NCBI GenBank assembly: GCA_937880835.1
Contig: CALGRN010000335.1
Coordinates: 1 to 13,101 of the forward strand
Direction of reading: 5' to 3'
DNA from: an uncultured Prevotella sp.
GTDB taxonomy: Bacteria; Bacteroidota; Bacteroidia; Bacteroidales; Bacteroidaceae
DNA: 13,101 bases
Part shown: piece after piece, positions 6,397 through 12,900 of the stretch
Position numbering within the stretch: the stretch's first letter is position 1
How the letters are laid out: the number at the start of each line of letters is the position of its first letter
Notes under the pieces: model-generated
Told to the model about the DNA's origin: nothing
The model's input: the letters and a program-made list of their open reading frames with translations, nothing else
Database searches by the model: none
Position numbers and translations under genes: made by a program

Positions 6397-8058
6397 TCAG
6401 ACGAAGAACATCACTATTATTTGTGCCACTACCACACGGATGAACATTCCGAGCGGATAAACAGTGGCATAGCTCACATTTGGAGTTTCTTCGTTGACGG
6501 TATCGTTGGCATATCCCAACGCCATAGGATTAGCCATGCTTCCGCAGAGTATTCCGCATATTGTGCCGTAGTCGAACTTCTTCGTGCGAATGGCAATGTA
6601 ACCGACAAGCAGCACAGGCACGACGGTCAGCAGAAAGCCCAATCCTATCCACATTAAACCCTCCGGACGCACTACCGTTTCAAAGAATTCGCCGCCTGCG
6701 TCAAGCCCTAAGCAGGCAAGATACAACGACAGTCCGAGCTTGCGAAGCATGAGGCTGGCACTGCTTGTGGTATATGCTACGAGATGAATTCGCGGAGCTA
6801 ATGCCCCCACAAGTATTCCAACGATTATCGGGCCGCCTGCTATTCCGAGATGAACGGATGCGCTCATGCCCGGCAAAGCTATCGGCAGAGTTCCCAACAC
6901 AAGCCCCAAGAGAATGCCGATGTATATCGCTCCCAGATTAGGTTCGTTCAAAGTGCGTACTGCATTGCCGAGAAAACTCTCCACGTTTGACAACGCTTCC
7001 GGCGTTCCCACAACGTTTACGCGGTCTCCGTATTGCAGTATCAGGTCGTCGGTTGCAAGCAATTTTATCCCACCGCGCATCACTCGGCTCACGTTTACGC
7101 CGTAGGCGTTGCGCAGATGAAGTTTTCCGAGCTTCTTTCCGTTAAATCCCTTTCGTGTTATTACTATCACACGGCTCTCCACTTTCGAGTCTATCGCATT
7201 CCAGTCTATCTTATCCTCGTTCCAATCTTTCTTTGTCCTCTCGCCGAAAAGAAATTCTATCGTGCCCACTTCGTCGTCGTTTGTTACGATAAGCAGATTG
7301 TCGCCGAGACGTATTTTAGTTTCTGCCAGCGGCACAGTGACCTTTCCTTCGCGCCAAAGTCTGGATATAATGAACTTTATGTGCGACATTTTTGCAATCT
7401 CGGCGATGCTTTTTCCGTCTATTGCAGGGTTTATTACAACAAACTGCGCAATGTATGTGTGGTCGTCGTCAGAGTCGGAACGCGGTTTCAAATCATCTTT
7501 GCTGACAAACAGTTTGCGCATTACGAGTATGGCAAGTATAACGCCTACCACGCCGAGAGGATAGGTAACAGCGCATGCAAGTGCCGCTCCGCCGCTCGAA
7601 ACACCCATTTGTTCGAGTGCTTGTTGTGCTGCTCCGAGTGCAGGAGTGTTGGTTGTAGCACCGCAAAGCAGTCCTACCATGTCCGGAAGCGATACCGGTG
7701 TGAACCGACACAGCAGCAATGCCATTGCCGTTCCAACTGCAATGACTGCCAATCCCCATGCATTGAGGGCTATTCCTTCATTGCGAAACGAGCCGAAAAA
7801 GTTAGGACCGACGTACAGTCCGAGTGTATATACAAACAGAGTGAGTCCGAAACTCTCTGCAAAATCGAGCATGTTTCTGTCTATCGACAACCCGAAATGC
7901 CCTGCCAAGATACCCACAAAGAACACGAAAGCAATGCCGAGCGACACTCCTTTCACTCGTAACTTGCCCAGAGCGAGCCCGACATAGCAGATAAGAGACA
8001 ATATAACCATTGTCTGCAATGCGGAATGTGTGTTGAATAATGAGTCAAGCAAGTCCAT
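6397..8058 (-). CDS. Putative AAE-family (YidE/YbjL/AspT-type) transporter with two RCK_C domains
   Basis: The 553-residue inner-membrane protein has the layout of the aspartate:alanine exchanger family: a hydrophobic half (about 12-182), two soluble TrkA-C/RCK_C domains (about 200-275 and 290-370) and a second hydrophobic half (about 375-552). The two membrane halves carry mirrored motifs, GLLCGATTNTPALGAA (129-144) and GILCGSMANPMALGYA (502-517), as expected for inverted-topology repeats. The RCK_C domains contain the usual LGDNLLIV and YGDRVNVVG strands. Relatives exchange dicarboxylic amino acids or organic acids, but most members, including E. coli YidE, lack a proven substrate. It lies 34 bases after the pyridoxamine kinase gene on the same strand and is probably co-transcribed. 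Whether the two functions are related is unclear. Confidence 0.88.
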   Translation of the reverse strand: MDLLDSLFNTHSALQTMVILSLICYVGLALGKLRVKGVSLGIAFVFFVGILAGHFGLSIDRNMLDFAESFGLTLFVYTLGLYVGPNFFGSFRNEGIALNAWGLAVIAVGTAMALLLCRFTPVSLPDMVGLLCGATTNTPALGAAQQALEQMGVSSGGAALACAVTYPLGVVGVILAILVMRKLFVSKDDLKPRSDSDDDHTYIAQFVVINPAIDGKSIAEIAKMSHIKFIISRLWREGKVTVPLAETKIRLGDNLLIVTNDDEVGTIEFLFGERTKKDWNEDKIDWNAIDSKVESRVIVITRKGFNGKKLGKLHLRNAYGVNVSRVMRGGIKLLATDDLILQYGDRVNVVGTPEALSNVESFLGNAVRTLNEPNLGAIYIGILLGLVLGTLPIALPGMSASVHLGIAGGPIIVGILVGALAPRIHLVAYTTSSASLMLRKLGLSLYLACLGLDAGGEFFETVVRPEGLMWIGLGFLLTVVPVLLVGYIAIRTKKFDYGTICGILCGSMANPMALGYANDTVNEETPNVSYATVYPLGMFIRVVVAQIIVMFFV

Positions 8059-8092
8059 AATAGTAATGAGTATCGGTTTCAGTGTTGTTCAA

Positions 8093-8911
8093 TCACAAGA
8101 CACAGAGATATTTTTCTATCGGTATTCCTCTGTTCTTATCATCGTTGTCTTTGTTGAGTTCGATGAGCTTGCTGAGCGCATTCATTGCCTCACGCGTGCT
8201 TTCCCGAAGTTCTTTTCCGTTGAGAAGATGCCCTATGAGCACCGCAGAGAAGATGTCACCTGTGCCCGGAAAGTGAACAGGTATTTCATTGTAAGGAAGC
8301 GAGAAATATTCTCCGTCCTGATTGTTGTAACCAATCACCGATGTCTGTCCGTCAACGGTGATGCTCGTTATGAGCACCGATTTAGCACCGAAAGCAAGCA
8401 GTCTGTCGATAAGTCCGCGCGCTTCGCCAGCCGATACGCCTTCGGGCTTGAACTCGGTTTCGGTAAGATAGCATGCTTCGGTGTAGTTGGGGTAGATAAG
8501 ATGAGCCGCTTTTATCATGCCGCGCATGTTCTCTATCGCCTCCGGAGTAACGCCGTTGTACAGCTTTCCTTCGTCTCCCATTATCGGATCTACGTATATC
8601 ACCGTGCCTTTGGCTGCCTCTTCAAGACAGTATTCGGAAACAATGCGCGCCTGATTTGCAGATACTATGAAGCCGGTTGCTATGGCGTCGAAGCAAAATC
8701 CCAACTCTTTCCACACCGGAAATACACCTTTTATATATTCGGTAGTGTCCAAGATGTTGAACTTTCCGTAATCAAGCGTGTTTGAAACCAATGCCGTCGG
8801 CAAGTTATAAGTAGGGTGTCCCATGTAAGAAAGGATAGGAAGCATGGCTGCGGTAGCCACTTTTCCGTATCCTGCCATGTCGTTTATAAGAAGTATCTGT
8901 TTCTTACTCAT
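8093..8911 (-). CDS. pdxK: Pyridoxamine/pyridoxal kinase
   Basis: This ribokinase-superfamily enzyme phosphorylates the B6 vitamers pyridoxamine, pyridoxine or pyridoxal with ATP, salvaging pyridoxal 5'-phosphate. The 272-residue length is normal. Family motifs are visible: LINDMAGYGKVA near the N-terminus (8-19, where E. coli PdxY has QSHVVYGHAGNSA-like residues), VDPIMGDEGKLY (107-118), PNYTEACYLT (141-150), and the anion-hole motif GTGD (216-219) with the catalytic base Asp219. The start is the ATG at 8911 with the usual beginning of strand 1 (KKQILLIND). It is the promoter-proximal gene of an operon with the transporter. PdxK and PdxY cannot be separated by eye, so the symbol follows common Bacteroidales usage. 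Confidence 0.9.
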   Translation of the reverse strand: MSKKQILLINDMAGYGKVATAAMLPILSYMGHPTYNLPTALVSNTLDYGKFNILDTTEYIKGVFPVWKELGFCFDAIATGFIVSANQARIVSEYCLEEAAKGTVIYVDPIMGDEGKLYNGVTPEAIENMRGMIKAAHLIYPNYTEACYLTETEFKPEGVSAGEARGLIDRLLAFGAKSVLITSITVDGQTSVIGYNNQDGEYFSLPYNEIPVHFPGTGDIFSAVLIGHLLNGKELRESTREAMNALSKLIELNKDNDDKNRGIPIEKYLCVL

Positions 8912-8939
8912 TTGAGCGTATATATCGTTTTTAACGGTG

Positions 8940-8947
8940 CGAAGTTA
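8940..8947 (-). promoter_or_regulatory. Probable -7 box for the pdxK operon
   Basis: On the minus strand TAACTTCG, followed by CACCG, is one base from TAnnTTTG and lies 29 bases upstream of the ATG. A leader of about 20 bases would result. No good -33 element is visible. Confidence 0.45.
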
Positions 8948-9065
8948 CACAATTTAAATGAATATCAGTATAAACTCACGTCTATTTTGTTGATTTTTAA
9001 TCCGTTTCGGGGCAAAGCGAAATCACTTTTGTTGCAGATACGGCTCATGATATTATATTTTTTAG

Positions 9066-9073
9066 TAAATTTG
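9066..9073 (+). promoter_or_regulatory. -7 box upstream of the small conserved gene
   Basis: TAAATTTG matches TAnnTTTG exactly and would start a transcript near 9080, about 98 bases before the ATG at 9178. TTG/TTTG triplets upstream (9027-9034) are too far away to be a normal -33 element. The long leader contains the small ORF at 9135-9185. Confidence 0.45.
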
Positions 9074-9134
9074 CAAGCATGAAAAGCAGTGCAGACGGGG
9101 TTTCCCGAAGGAGAAACGGAGTAGGGGAGACTTC

Positions 9135-9185
9135 ATGAAACGAAAATTAATGACATACGGCAACAACAATATAACAGATGATTGA
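9135..9185 (+). CDS. Possible 16-residue leader ORF overlapping the next start
   Basis: An ATG at 9135 is preceded by GGGGAG, one of the better Shine-Dalgarno-like sequences in the window, spaced 5 bases away. It opens 16 codons (MKRKLMTYGNNNITDD) and stops at TGA 9183-9185, overlapping the start of the 9178 gene, which itself has no ribosome-binding site. This arrangement suits translational coupling. The peptide resembles nothing I recognise, and a chance ORF is possible. Confidence 0.3.
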   Translation: MKRKLMTYGNNNITDD

Positions 9186-9603
9186 ACGCGACTATATAAT
9201 GCGATTGATACGGGAATTCATGGCAGCATTGCTTCGGTTTCTCGAAAAAAACGAAATACGCAGAAACGAAGATGAGCTGATTTCGCTTTACAACAGCTAC
9301 GTTGGCGACTCTGCTTTCTATCATACCGCAAGCATGGACGATGTTATGGACTCTTTCATGAAATGGAGTTCGGAACAACGGATATACCGAATAGAGATGC
9401 TCGCAGAGCTTTATTACGCCGAAGCAGGCATAAAATCAGGACCAACGCGCTATGATTTGCTCAACCGCGCATACTTTCTTTTCGACTTCCTCGACCGTAA
9501 CAGCAAGGTCTATTCGTTTGAACGGATAAGGAAAATGGGCGATATAAAAAAGAGAATTGAAAAATTCGGAGATGCAGAAAGCTCGCTGAATGCGAACATT
9601 TAA
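9178..9603 (+). CDS. Conserved small helical protein of unknown function
   Basis: The 141-residue protein has no signal peptide or membrane helix. It begins MIERDYIMRLIREFMAALLR, an N-terminal pattern (acidic-Asp-Tyr-hydrophobic-Met-Arg, then an amphipathic helix) that also opens DUF6483-type proteins of other gut and oral anaerobes. The rest is predicted mostly helical and rich in charged and aromatic residues, including EMLAELYYAEAG and AYFLFDFLDRNSKVYSFERI, somewhat like TPR-type helical hairpins. The start at 9178 is supported by this N-terminal match; the longer upstream frame is closed by stops. Gene neighbours give no functional clue. The coding call is firm, the function unknown. Confidence 0.7.
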   Translation: MIERDYIMRLIREFMAALLRFLEKNEIRRNEDELISLYNSYVGDSAFYHTASMDDVMDSFMKWSSEQRIYRIEMLAELYYAEAGIKSGPTRYDLLNRAYFLFDFLDRNSKVYSFERIRKMGDIKKRIEKFGDAESSLNANI

Positions 9604-9673
9604 ACAGGTAATAGACTGACAAAACAGATACAGAGGACTCTTTTCTGCATCATATTGAAAATCAGCACTTTGG

Positions 9674-9778
9674 AAACCGTATTTCAAAAGCTATCCTTTT
9701 GCACGTCAAAAGTTATTGTTTTGCATCATGAAAGGATAGCTTTTAGAATGCAAAAGGATAACTTTCGCAATGCAGTTT
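9674..9778. repeat. 105-base repeat element, diverged copy 2
   Basis: This element has the same length as the one at 5147-5251 and the same left end: 26 of the first 28 bases match. Its right part also matches (AATGCAAAAGGATAACTTT in both), while the centre differs. The outer arms remain complementary with about five mismatches in 30. An alternative hairpin pairs 9686-9699 perfectly with 9731-9744, using AGCTATCC/GGATAGCT. The modules AAAAGGATA(A/G)CTTTT and TTTTGCA recur in both orientations. It lies in the convergent gap between the 9178 gene and the protease cassette, 29 bases from a terminator. Confidence 0.85.
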
Positions 9779-9807
9779 CGTTATCACGCACATTCAGATA
9801 AAAATAA

Positions 9808-9843
9808 AAGGATGCACCATAAAATTAATTACGGTGCATCCTT
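9808..9843. terminator. Bidirectional terminator between the 9178 gene and the protease cassette
   Basis: AAGGATGCACC (9808-9818) pairs perfectly with GGTGCATCCTT (9833-9843). On the plus strand GTTTTTA follows; on the minus strand TTATTTTTATC follows. It is 54 bases past the stop of the 539-residue gene, so it should end the cassette transcript and possibly also transcripts of the convergent 9178 gene. Confidence 0.7.
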
Positions 9844-9897
9844 GTTTTTAATTTATCATTCAGAAAAACTCTTACGAGAATTCAAAAACGGAATTTA

Positions 9898-11517
9898 TTA
9901 AATGTCAATTCTCAGCTTGTAGCGTTTTGCAAACTCTCCGAATTGTATTTCAACATCACGCTGATGAACAGGTTTTGCATAATTTGAAGAGAAGTCATAA
10001 CCTGTTTTCTCATCAATAATCTTAACCGATGGCTTGACAACTTCTCTATTTGCATTTGCAGAAAGCATCCTTCCGTCCTTCGGCATTGCATTTCCGATAA
10101 TCTGATTAATCTTGTTTTCGAACATCTCTTCTCTTGACTCAGGTTTGTAATCAACCTTACGTGCCTTAGCAAACTCTACGATATTAGCCTGCTTTCTTAC
10201 GTCTTCTATCTTCTTAACGCTGCTTGACATGCTCGTGATTTTACCGTCGTTGTCGATTGTTACTGAAACAATACCGCTTCCGGAGTTCACACTTGCCATG
10301 TTGTCGTGTATCTGACGGAACTGTATGGTGGTTTCTACAATATGCTTGTCGTACGTTTCTTCCGTCTTTACATTGCCGCCTGCAACATAAGAGTTCAATG
10401 TAGTGTCTTGCACCAACTTGATACCTTTGTCAATGCCTAAATCGGAAATGAAGTCTTTTGCAATCTTCGTTGCCTTGCTTTCGGAAATCAAACTCGTGTT
10501 CCTATGATTTGCATTTGCAAGCACCATGCTCAATTCGCCTCGATTGCTCAAATTAACCTTGATTTTCTTTGTTCCTATCTGACGGTTGCCAAATTCATCA
10601 AAATTAATCGTGTTTGAAGTACGTTGAGTGATACCAACCTTACGTGCAACGGCAGATAAGAAGTCGTCATCTGCTACCTTAGAAGATAAAAGAAGCACGT
10701 CATTGTTATTAGATTGAAGCATATTTGCTTTGGCAGGAGCTGACATTCTTTTCTTTGCTTCGATCCAAGACCAAGAACAACAGTGATTATTGACAGGTGA
10801 ATTATTAAAATATCTTTCATTTAATAATCTGTTGCGTGCATCAGATACATTTTCTCCAAACGCACAAACAACGGGTATCTGATCTACACTTATTCTCCTA
10901 CTTGCATTTAAGAAAGAGTCTCTGAACGTTTTTCCTTTCTTCCATTCTTCCCAAAAATATCTTCCATAGTTTTTATTGTCATACGATACTGTTTCATAAC
11001 CGAATACCATGCGGAGTCCTTTCTTATTCTTGCCTCCCCATGTTCTAATCGGAGAATGACCGTCTTTAATACGCAATGACAGACATGTTGACCAGAACAG
11101 ATATCTCAGATGTTCATTACCTATTATCATTTTATCGGAATATACCCTTGCTCTATTATCCCAATATCCGCCCATTGGAGCATGGAATATGCCATTATTA
11201 GACATTCCTCCATGTCCTGAATGATAGAAAACTCTTACTGCGTCCATACCATAAAGGTCCTTCCAGTTGTCGAATGCTTCCTCATACAACCATACTTTTA
11301 CATCTCCGTCTTTCTTCCAAAAGTTCGCAGCATTAAAGGAAGTAGGATAATAGAGGAATCCTTGTGCATCTTCGTGAGTCAATGATAAATTACTTGCGAT
11401 ACCTGAAAAGTTCTCAATACTGCAAGCTCCGTACATATCGCTTTTACCGCCGAGCTTTACTTTCAACTCTTTTTCTTCCTTAAAAGGATTTTCGTTTAAT
11501 AACTTTTTGTAGTTCAT
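9898..11517 (-). CDS. Putative clan CD-like cysteine peptidase (DUF6345-like), third gene of protease cassette
   Basis: I do not recognise this 539-residue protein with certainty. In residues 90-175 a hydrophobic strand leads into FYHSGHGGM (His102 in GHG), then another leads into LFWSTCLSL (Cys145). A strand-GHG-strand-Cys order is the His/Cys dyad layout of clan CD peptidases (caspases, gingipains, legumain) and of DUF6345-type proteins. Residues 395-440 (IQFRQIHDN, then GIVSVTIDNDGKIT) resemble propeptide modules of the FTP/PepSY kind, here at the C-terminal side. There is no signal peptide or membrane segment. The N-terminus has an EL-x4-GG pattern (Glu17-Leu18 to Gly23-Gly24) similar to double-glycine leaders. 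It is 91 bases downstream of the C1 peptidase gene with no terminator between, so it is probably in the same transcript. Catalytic activity is inferred only. Confidence 0.6.
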   Translation of the reverse strand: MNYKKLLNENPFKEEKELKVKLGGKSDMYGACSIENFSGIASNLSLTHEDAQGFLYYPTSFNAANFWKKDGDVKVWLYEEAFDNWKDLYGMDAVRVFYHSGHGGMSNNGIFHAPMGGYWDNRARVYSDKMIIGNEHLRYLFWSTCLSLRIKDGHSPIRTWGGKNKKGLRMVFGYETVSYDNKNYGRYFWEEWKKGKTFRDSFLNASRRISVDQIPVVCAFGENVSDARNRLLNERYFNNSPVNNHCCSWSWIEAKKRMSAPAKANMLQSNNNDVLLLSSKVADDDFLSAVARKVGITQRTSNTINFDEFGNRQIGTKKIKVNLSNRGELSMVLANANHRNTSLISESKATKIAKDFISDLGIDKGIKLVQDTTLNSYVAGGNVKTEETYDKHIVETTIQFRQIHDNMASVNSGSGIVSVTIDNDGKITSMSSSVKKIEDVRKQANIVEFAKARKVDYKPESREEMFENKINQIIGNAMPKDGRMLSANANREVVKPSVKIIDEKTGYDFSSNYAKPVHQRDVEIQFGEFAKRYKLRIDI

Positions 11518-11528
11518 AACTTATAAAT

Positions 11529-11589
11529 TTTTAATGGTTACTAAAAAAATAGTGGTTTAATTTATATATTAATGTTATTTTAATGGTTA
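11529..11589 (-). repeat. Paired 12-base direct repeat in the AT-rich gap before the 539-residue gene
   Basis: TAACCATTAAAA (minus strand) occurs at 11578-11589 and again at 11529-11540, 49 bases apart, within an otherwise almost pure A/T spacer. The second copy is 12 bases upstream of the ATG at 11517. No TAnnTTTG box is visible in the spacer, so an independent promoter is not supported. The copies might be a protein-binding pair or a by-product of local duplication. Confidence 0.4.
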
Positions 11590-11608
11590 TTTTTTATATA
11601 GAGGTTTT

Positions 11609-12415
11609 TTATTCTACATTCCTTATTGTCCAAAAATCTGAACAGTTACTGCTCTTCGACAGGTAATCATAAGGCATCCAGAAATATCCTTTTTCGCCCC
11701 AATTCTTACCCCATGAGTTCCTTACAAGCAACATTCTTTTTTCGTCATCATAGCCCACTGCCATTACTGCATGACCTCCGCAGAGGCGTTCGCCTGCTTT
11801 CGGCATAGGCATAATGCCGGTTTTTCTGACTTCTTCGGTCATGAAACTTTCATATACGGAGAAACCGAAAACAAAAGGATAGCCATCAGCAAGGCATGCA
11901 CGCATATCCGATAATCTGTTACTTATTCTCCAATAGGCAAGGATTTGGCGTGACAAAGCTGATTTATAGCATGACTTTGGAGGTTTTTTCGTAAACTTAG
12001 CACCGGGTTTTGAATTTGCACTATAAGTCCATTCTCTTTCCGGACATACTCCTTGTTTCTTCAAAGACTTGACTCCGTCGCGCAGAAAAGCTCCGCTGTC
12101 AGAAAAGATAGTGCCTATCATCTCTCTTTCATTATAATATAAGAATAGTCTTGAAAGACGGCATGTTTTTTCTCTTTTAATCTTTTTTACACATTCAACG
12201 GCTGCAAGCAAAGCATTCGCAGTACAACTTCCCAAGTTTCCCTGATTATAAACAGGAGGACATTTTTTTCTCAAATCCACCTTTGAAGGAAGCTCTCCAC
12301 TAAGTTTCAGAGGTGCTTTGTAAACATAATCTCTGTCGTCCGGAATGTCAGGAAGCCATCCGAACTTAGGCATTTTCATGTTTTTTGCCTTTTCTTTGAT
12401 TTTTGTTTCTTTCAT
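11609..12415 (-). CDS. Papain-like (C1 family) cysteine peptidase without signal peptide
   Basis: This 268-residue protein hydrolyses peptide bonds by the papain mechanism. All four catalytic positions are present: oxyanion Gln58 and nucleophile Cys64 in YNQGNLGSCTANAL, His215 in CGGHAVMAVGYD, and Asn233 in VRNSWGKNWGEKGYF. The N-terminal segment KFGWLPDIPDDRDYVY and LPSKVDLRKKCPPVYNQG matches the bacterial subgroup of C1 peptidases with a very short pro-region. No Sec signal peptide is seen; the N-terminus is Lys/Glu-rich. The start could be the ATG at 12415, or one of the internal Met13/Met15 codons, which lie closer to where the family homology begins and behind an AAAGGC. The gene begins 7 bases after the chagasin-like gene, so it is translated from the same message as a likely inhibitor of its own class. 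Confidence 0.88.
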   Translation of the reverse strand: MKETKIKEKAKNMKMPKFGWLPDIPDDRDYVYKAPLKLSGELPSKVDLRKKCPPVYNQGNLGSCTANALLAAVECVKKIKREKTCRLSRLFLYYNEREMIGTIFSDSGAFLRDGVKSLKKQGVCPEREWTYSANSKPGAKFTKKPPKSCYKSALSRQILAYWRISNRLSDMRACLADGYPFVFGFSVYESFMTEEVRKTGIMPMPKAGERLCGGHAVMAVGYDDEKRMLLVRNSWGKNWGEKGYFWMPYDYLSKSSNCSDFWTIRNVE

Positions 12416-12422
12416 GGTTTTG

Positions 12423-12707
12423 TTATTTTACGGTTATGGTTAATTTAAATGAGTTCAAAGGTTTCTTCCCTTCTTCCCATTCTCTTTTCTCTTCGAGAAC
12501 AACAACGGACTTTCCTTTTGCAATAGCTTTTATTTCCACTTGCGTCGGAAAGCTTTTTCCTATTGGAATCGAATCAATCGTTTTTGTTGACGTTTGTGTG
12601 GTTAATTCTATCTTCGTTATATTCTCATCATTCGAGGCTGTTGTCCATTGGTAGCCTCCTCCCATGTGGCTTTCAAGTTCAAACGAGTATATCTCGTTGA
12701 CACTCAT
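12423..12707 (-). CDS. Chagasin-like (I42) cysteine-protease inhibitor
   Basis: The 94-residue all-beta protein matches the three inhibitory loops of chagasin, which plug the active site of papain-like enzymes. Loop L2 (NPTTGY in chagasin) appears as HMGGGYQW (14-21), loop L4 as the glycine-containing IAKGK (62-66), and loop L6 (RPW) as KREWEEG (74-80). Chagasin-like beta strands follow, ending LTITVK. There is no signal peptide, so both inhibitor and adjacent peptidase would start in the cytoplasm. The ATG at 12707 is chosen over an upstream in-frame GTG at 12725 because AAAGGA precedes it at a good distance. It is the first gene after a strong promoter, so inhibitor is made before protease. 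The family call rests on motif order and on its partner gene. Confidence 0.78.
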   Translation of the reverse strand: MSVNEIYSFELESHMGGGYQWTTASNDENITKIELTTQTSTKTIDSIPIGKSFPTQVEIKAIAKGKSVVVLEEKREWEEGKKPLNSFKLTITVK

Positions 12708-12747
12708 TATTATTTCCTTTTTCACAATTTATAAATGTAAGGTGCTA

Positions 12748-12778
12748 CAAATATAGTGTTTTTTTCAATTACTGCAAA
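12748..12778 (-). promoter_or_regulatory. Promoter of the inhibitor-protease cassette
   Basis: On the minus strand TTTG (12775-12778), 19 bases, then TATATTTG (12748-12755): both boxes match the Bacteroidota consensus. The transcript would start near 12740 with about 33 bases of leader before the ATG at 12707. This is the cleanest promoter in the window. Confidence 0.75.
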
Positions 12779-12836
12779 CTTTTTTCTGCTTTTTTGCCAA
12801 AAAACGTTACTTATTTCTATTTTTTGGAAAAATCTT

Positions 12837-12851
12837 TGCAACCAAGTTGCA
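12837..12851. promoter_or_regulatory. TGCAAC-N3-GTTGCA palindrome, candidate metal-regulator operator
   Basis: The 15 bases are a perfect 6-3-6 inverted repeat. They are centred 27 bases upstream of the P-type ATPase -7 box, where a -33 element would normally be and where no TTTG at the right spacing is seen. A regulator bound here could repress or activate the metal ATPase gene. The site is about 60 bases upstream of the divergent cassette promoter and could affect it too. Confidence 0.45.
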
Positions 12852-12863
12852 CAGAAATATGTT

Positions 12864-12871
12864 TACCTTTG
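12864..12871 (+). promoter_or_regulatory. -7 box of the heavy-metal ATPase gene
   Basis: TACCTTTG matches TAnnTTTG exactly and lies 29 bases before the ATG at 12901. A TTG at 12847-12849 is 14 bases away and a TTTG at 12835-12838 is 25 bases away, so neither has normal spacing. This fits a promoter needing, or controlled by, a factor at the overlapping palindrome. Confidence 0.55.
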
Positions 12872-12900
12872 CGGTGTAAATATATAAAATAAGAAAGTTT

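Noticed and set aside
7033..7962. Plus-strand ORF of 309 codons
   Set aside because: It is antisense to the transporter gene. Its translation is rich in Cys, Tyr and Arg in the way typical of an antisense shadow, and the opposite strand has well-supported membrane and RCK_C motifs.
8030..8785. Plus-strand ORF of 251 codons
   Set aside because: It is antisense to the pyridoxamine kinase gene, which carries intact catalytic motifs; no promoter or family resemblance supports it.
9079..9138. 19-codon ORF starting at 9079 in the frame of the 9178 gene
   Set aside because: Its start coincides with the predicted transcript start, it has no ribosome-binding site, and stops close the frame before 9178, so it is not an N-terminal extension.
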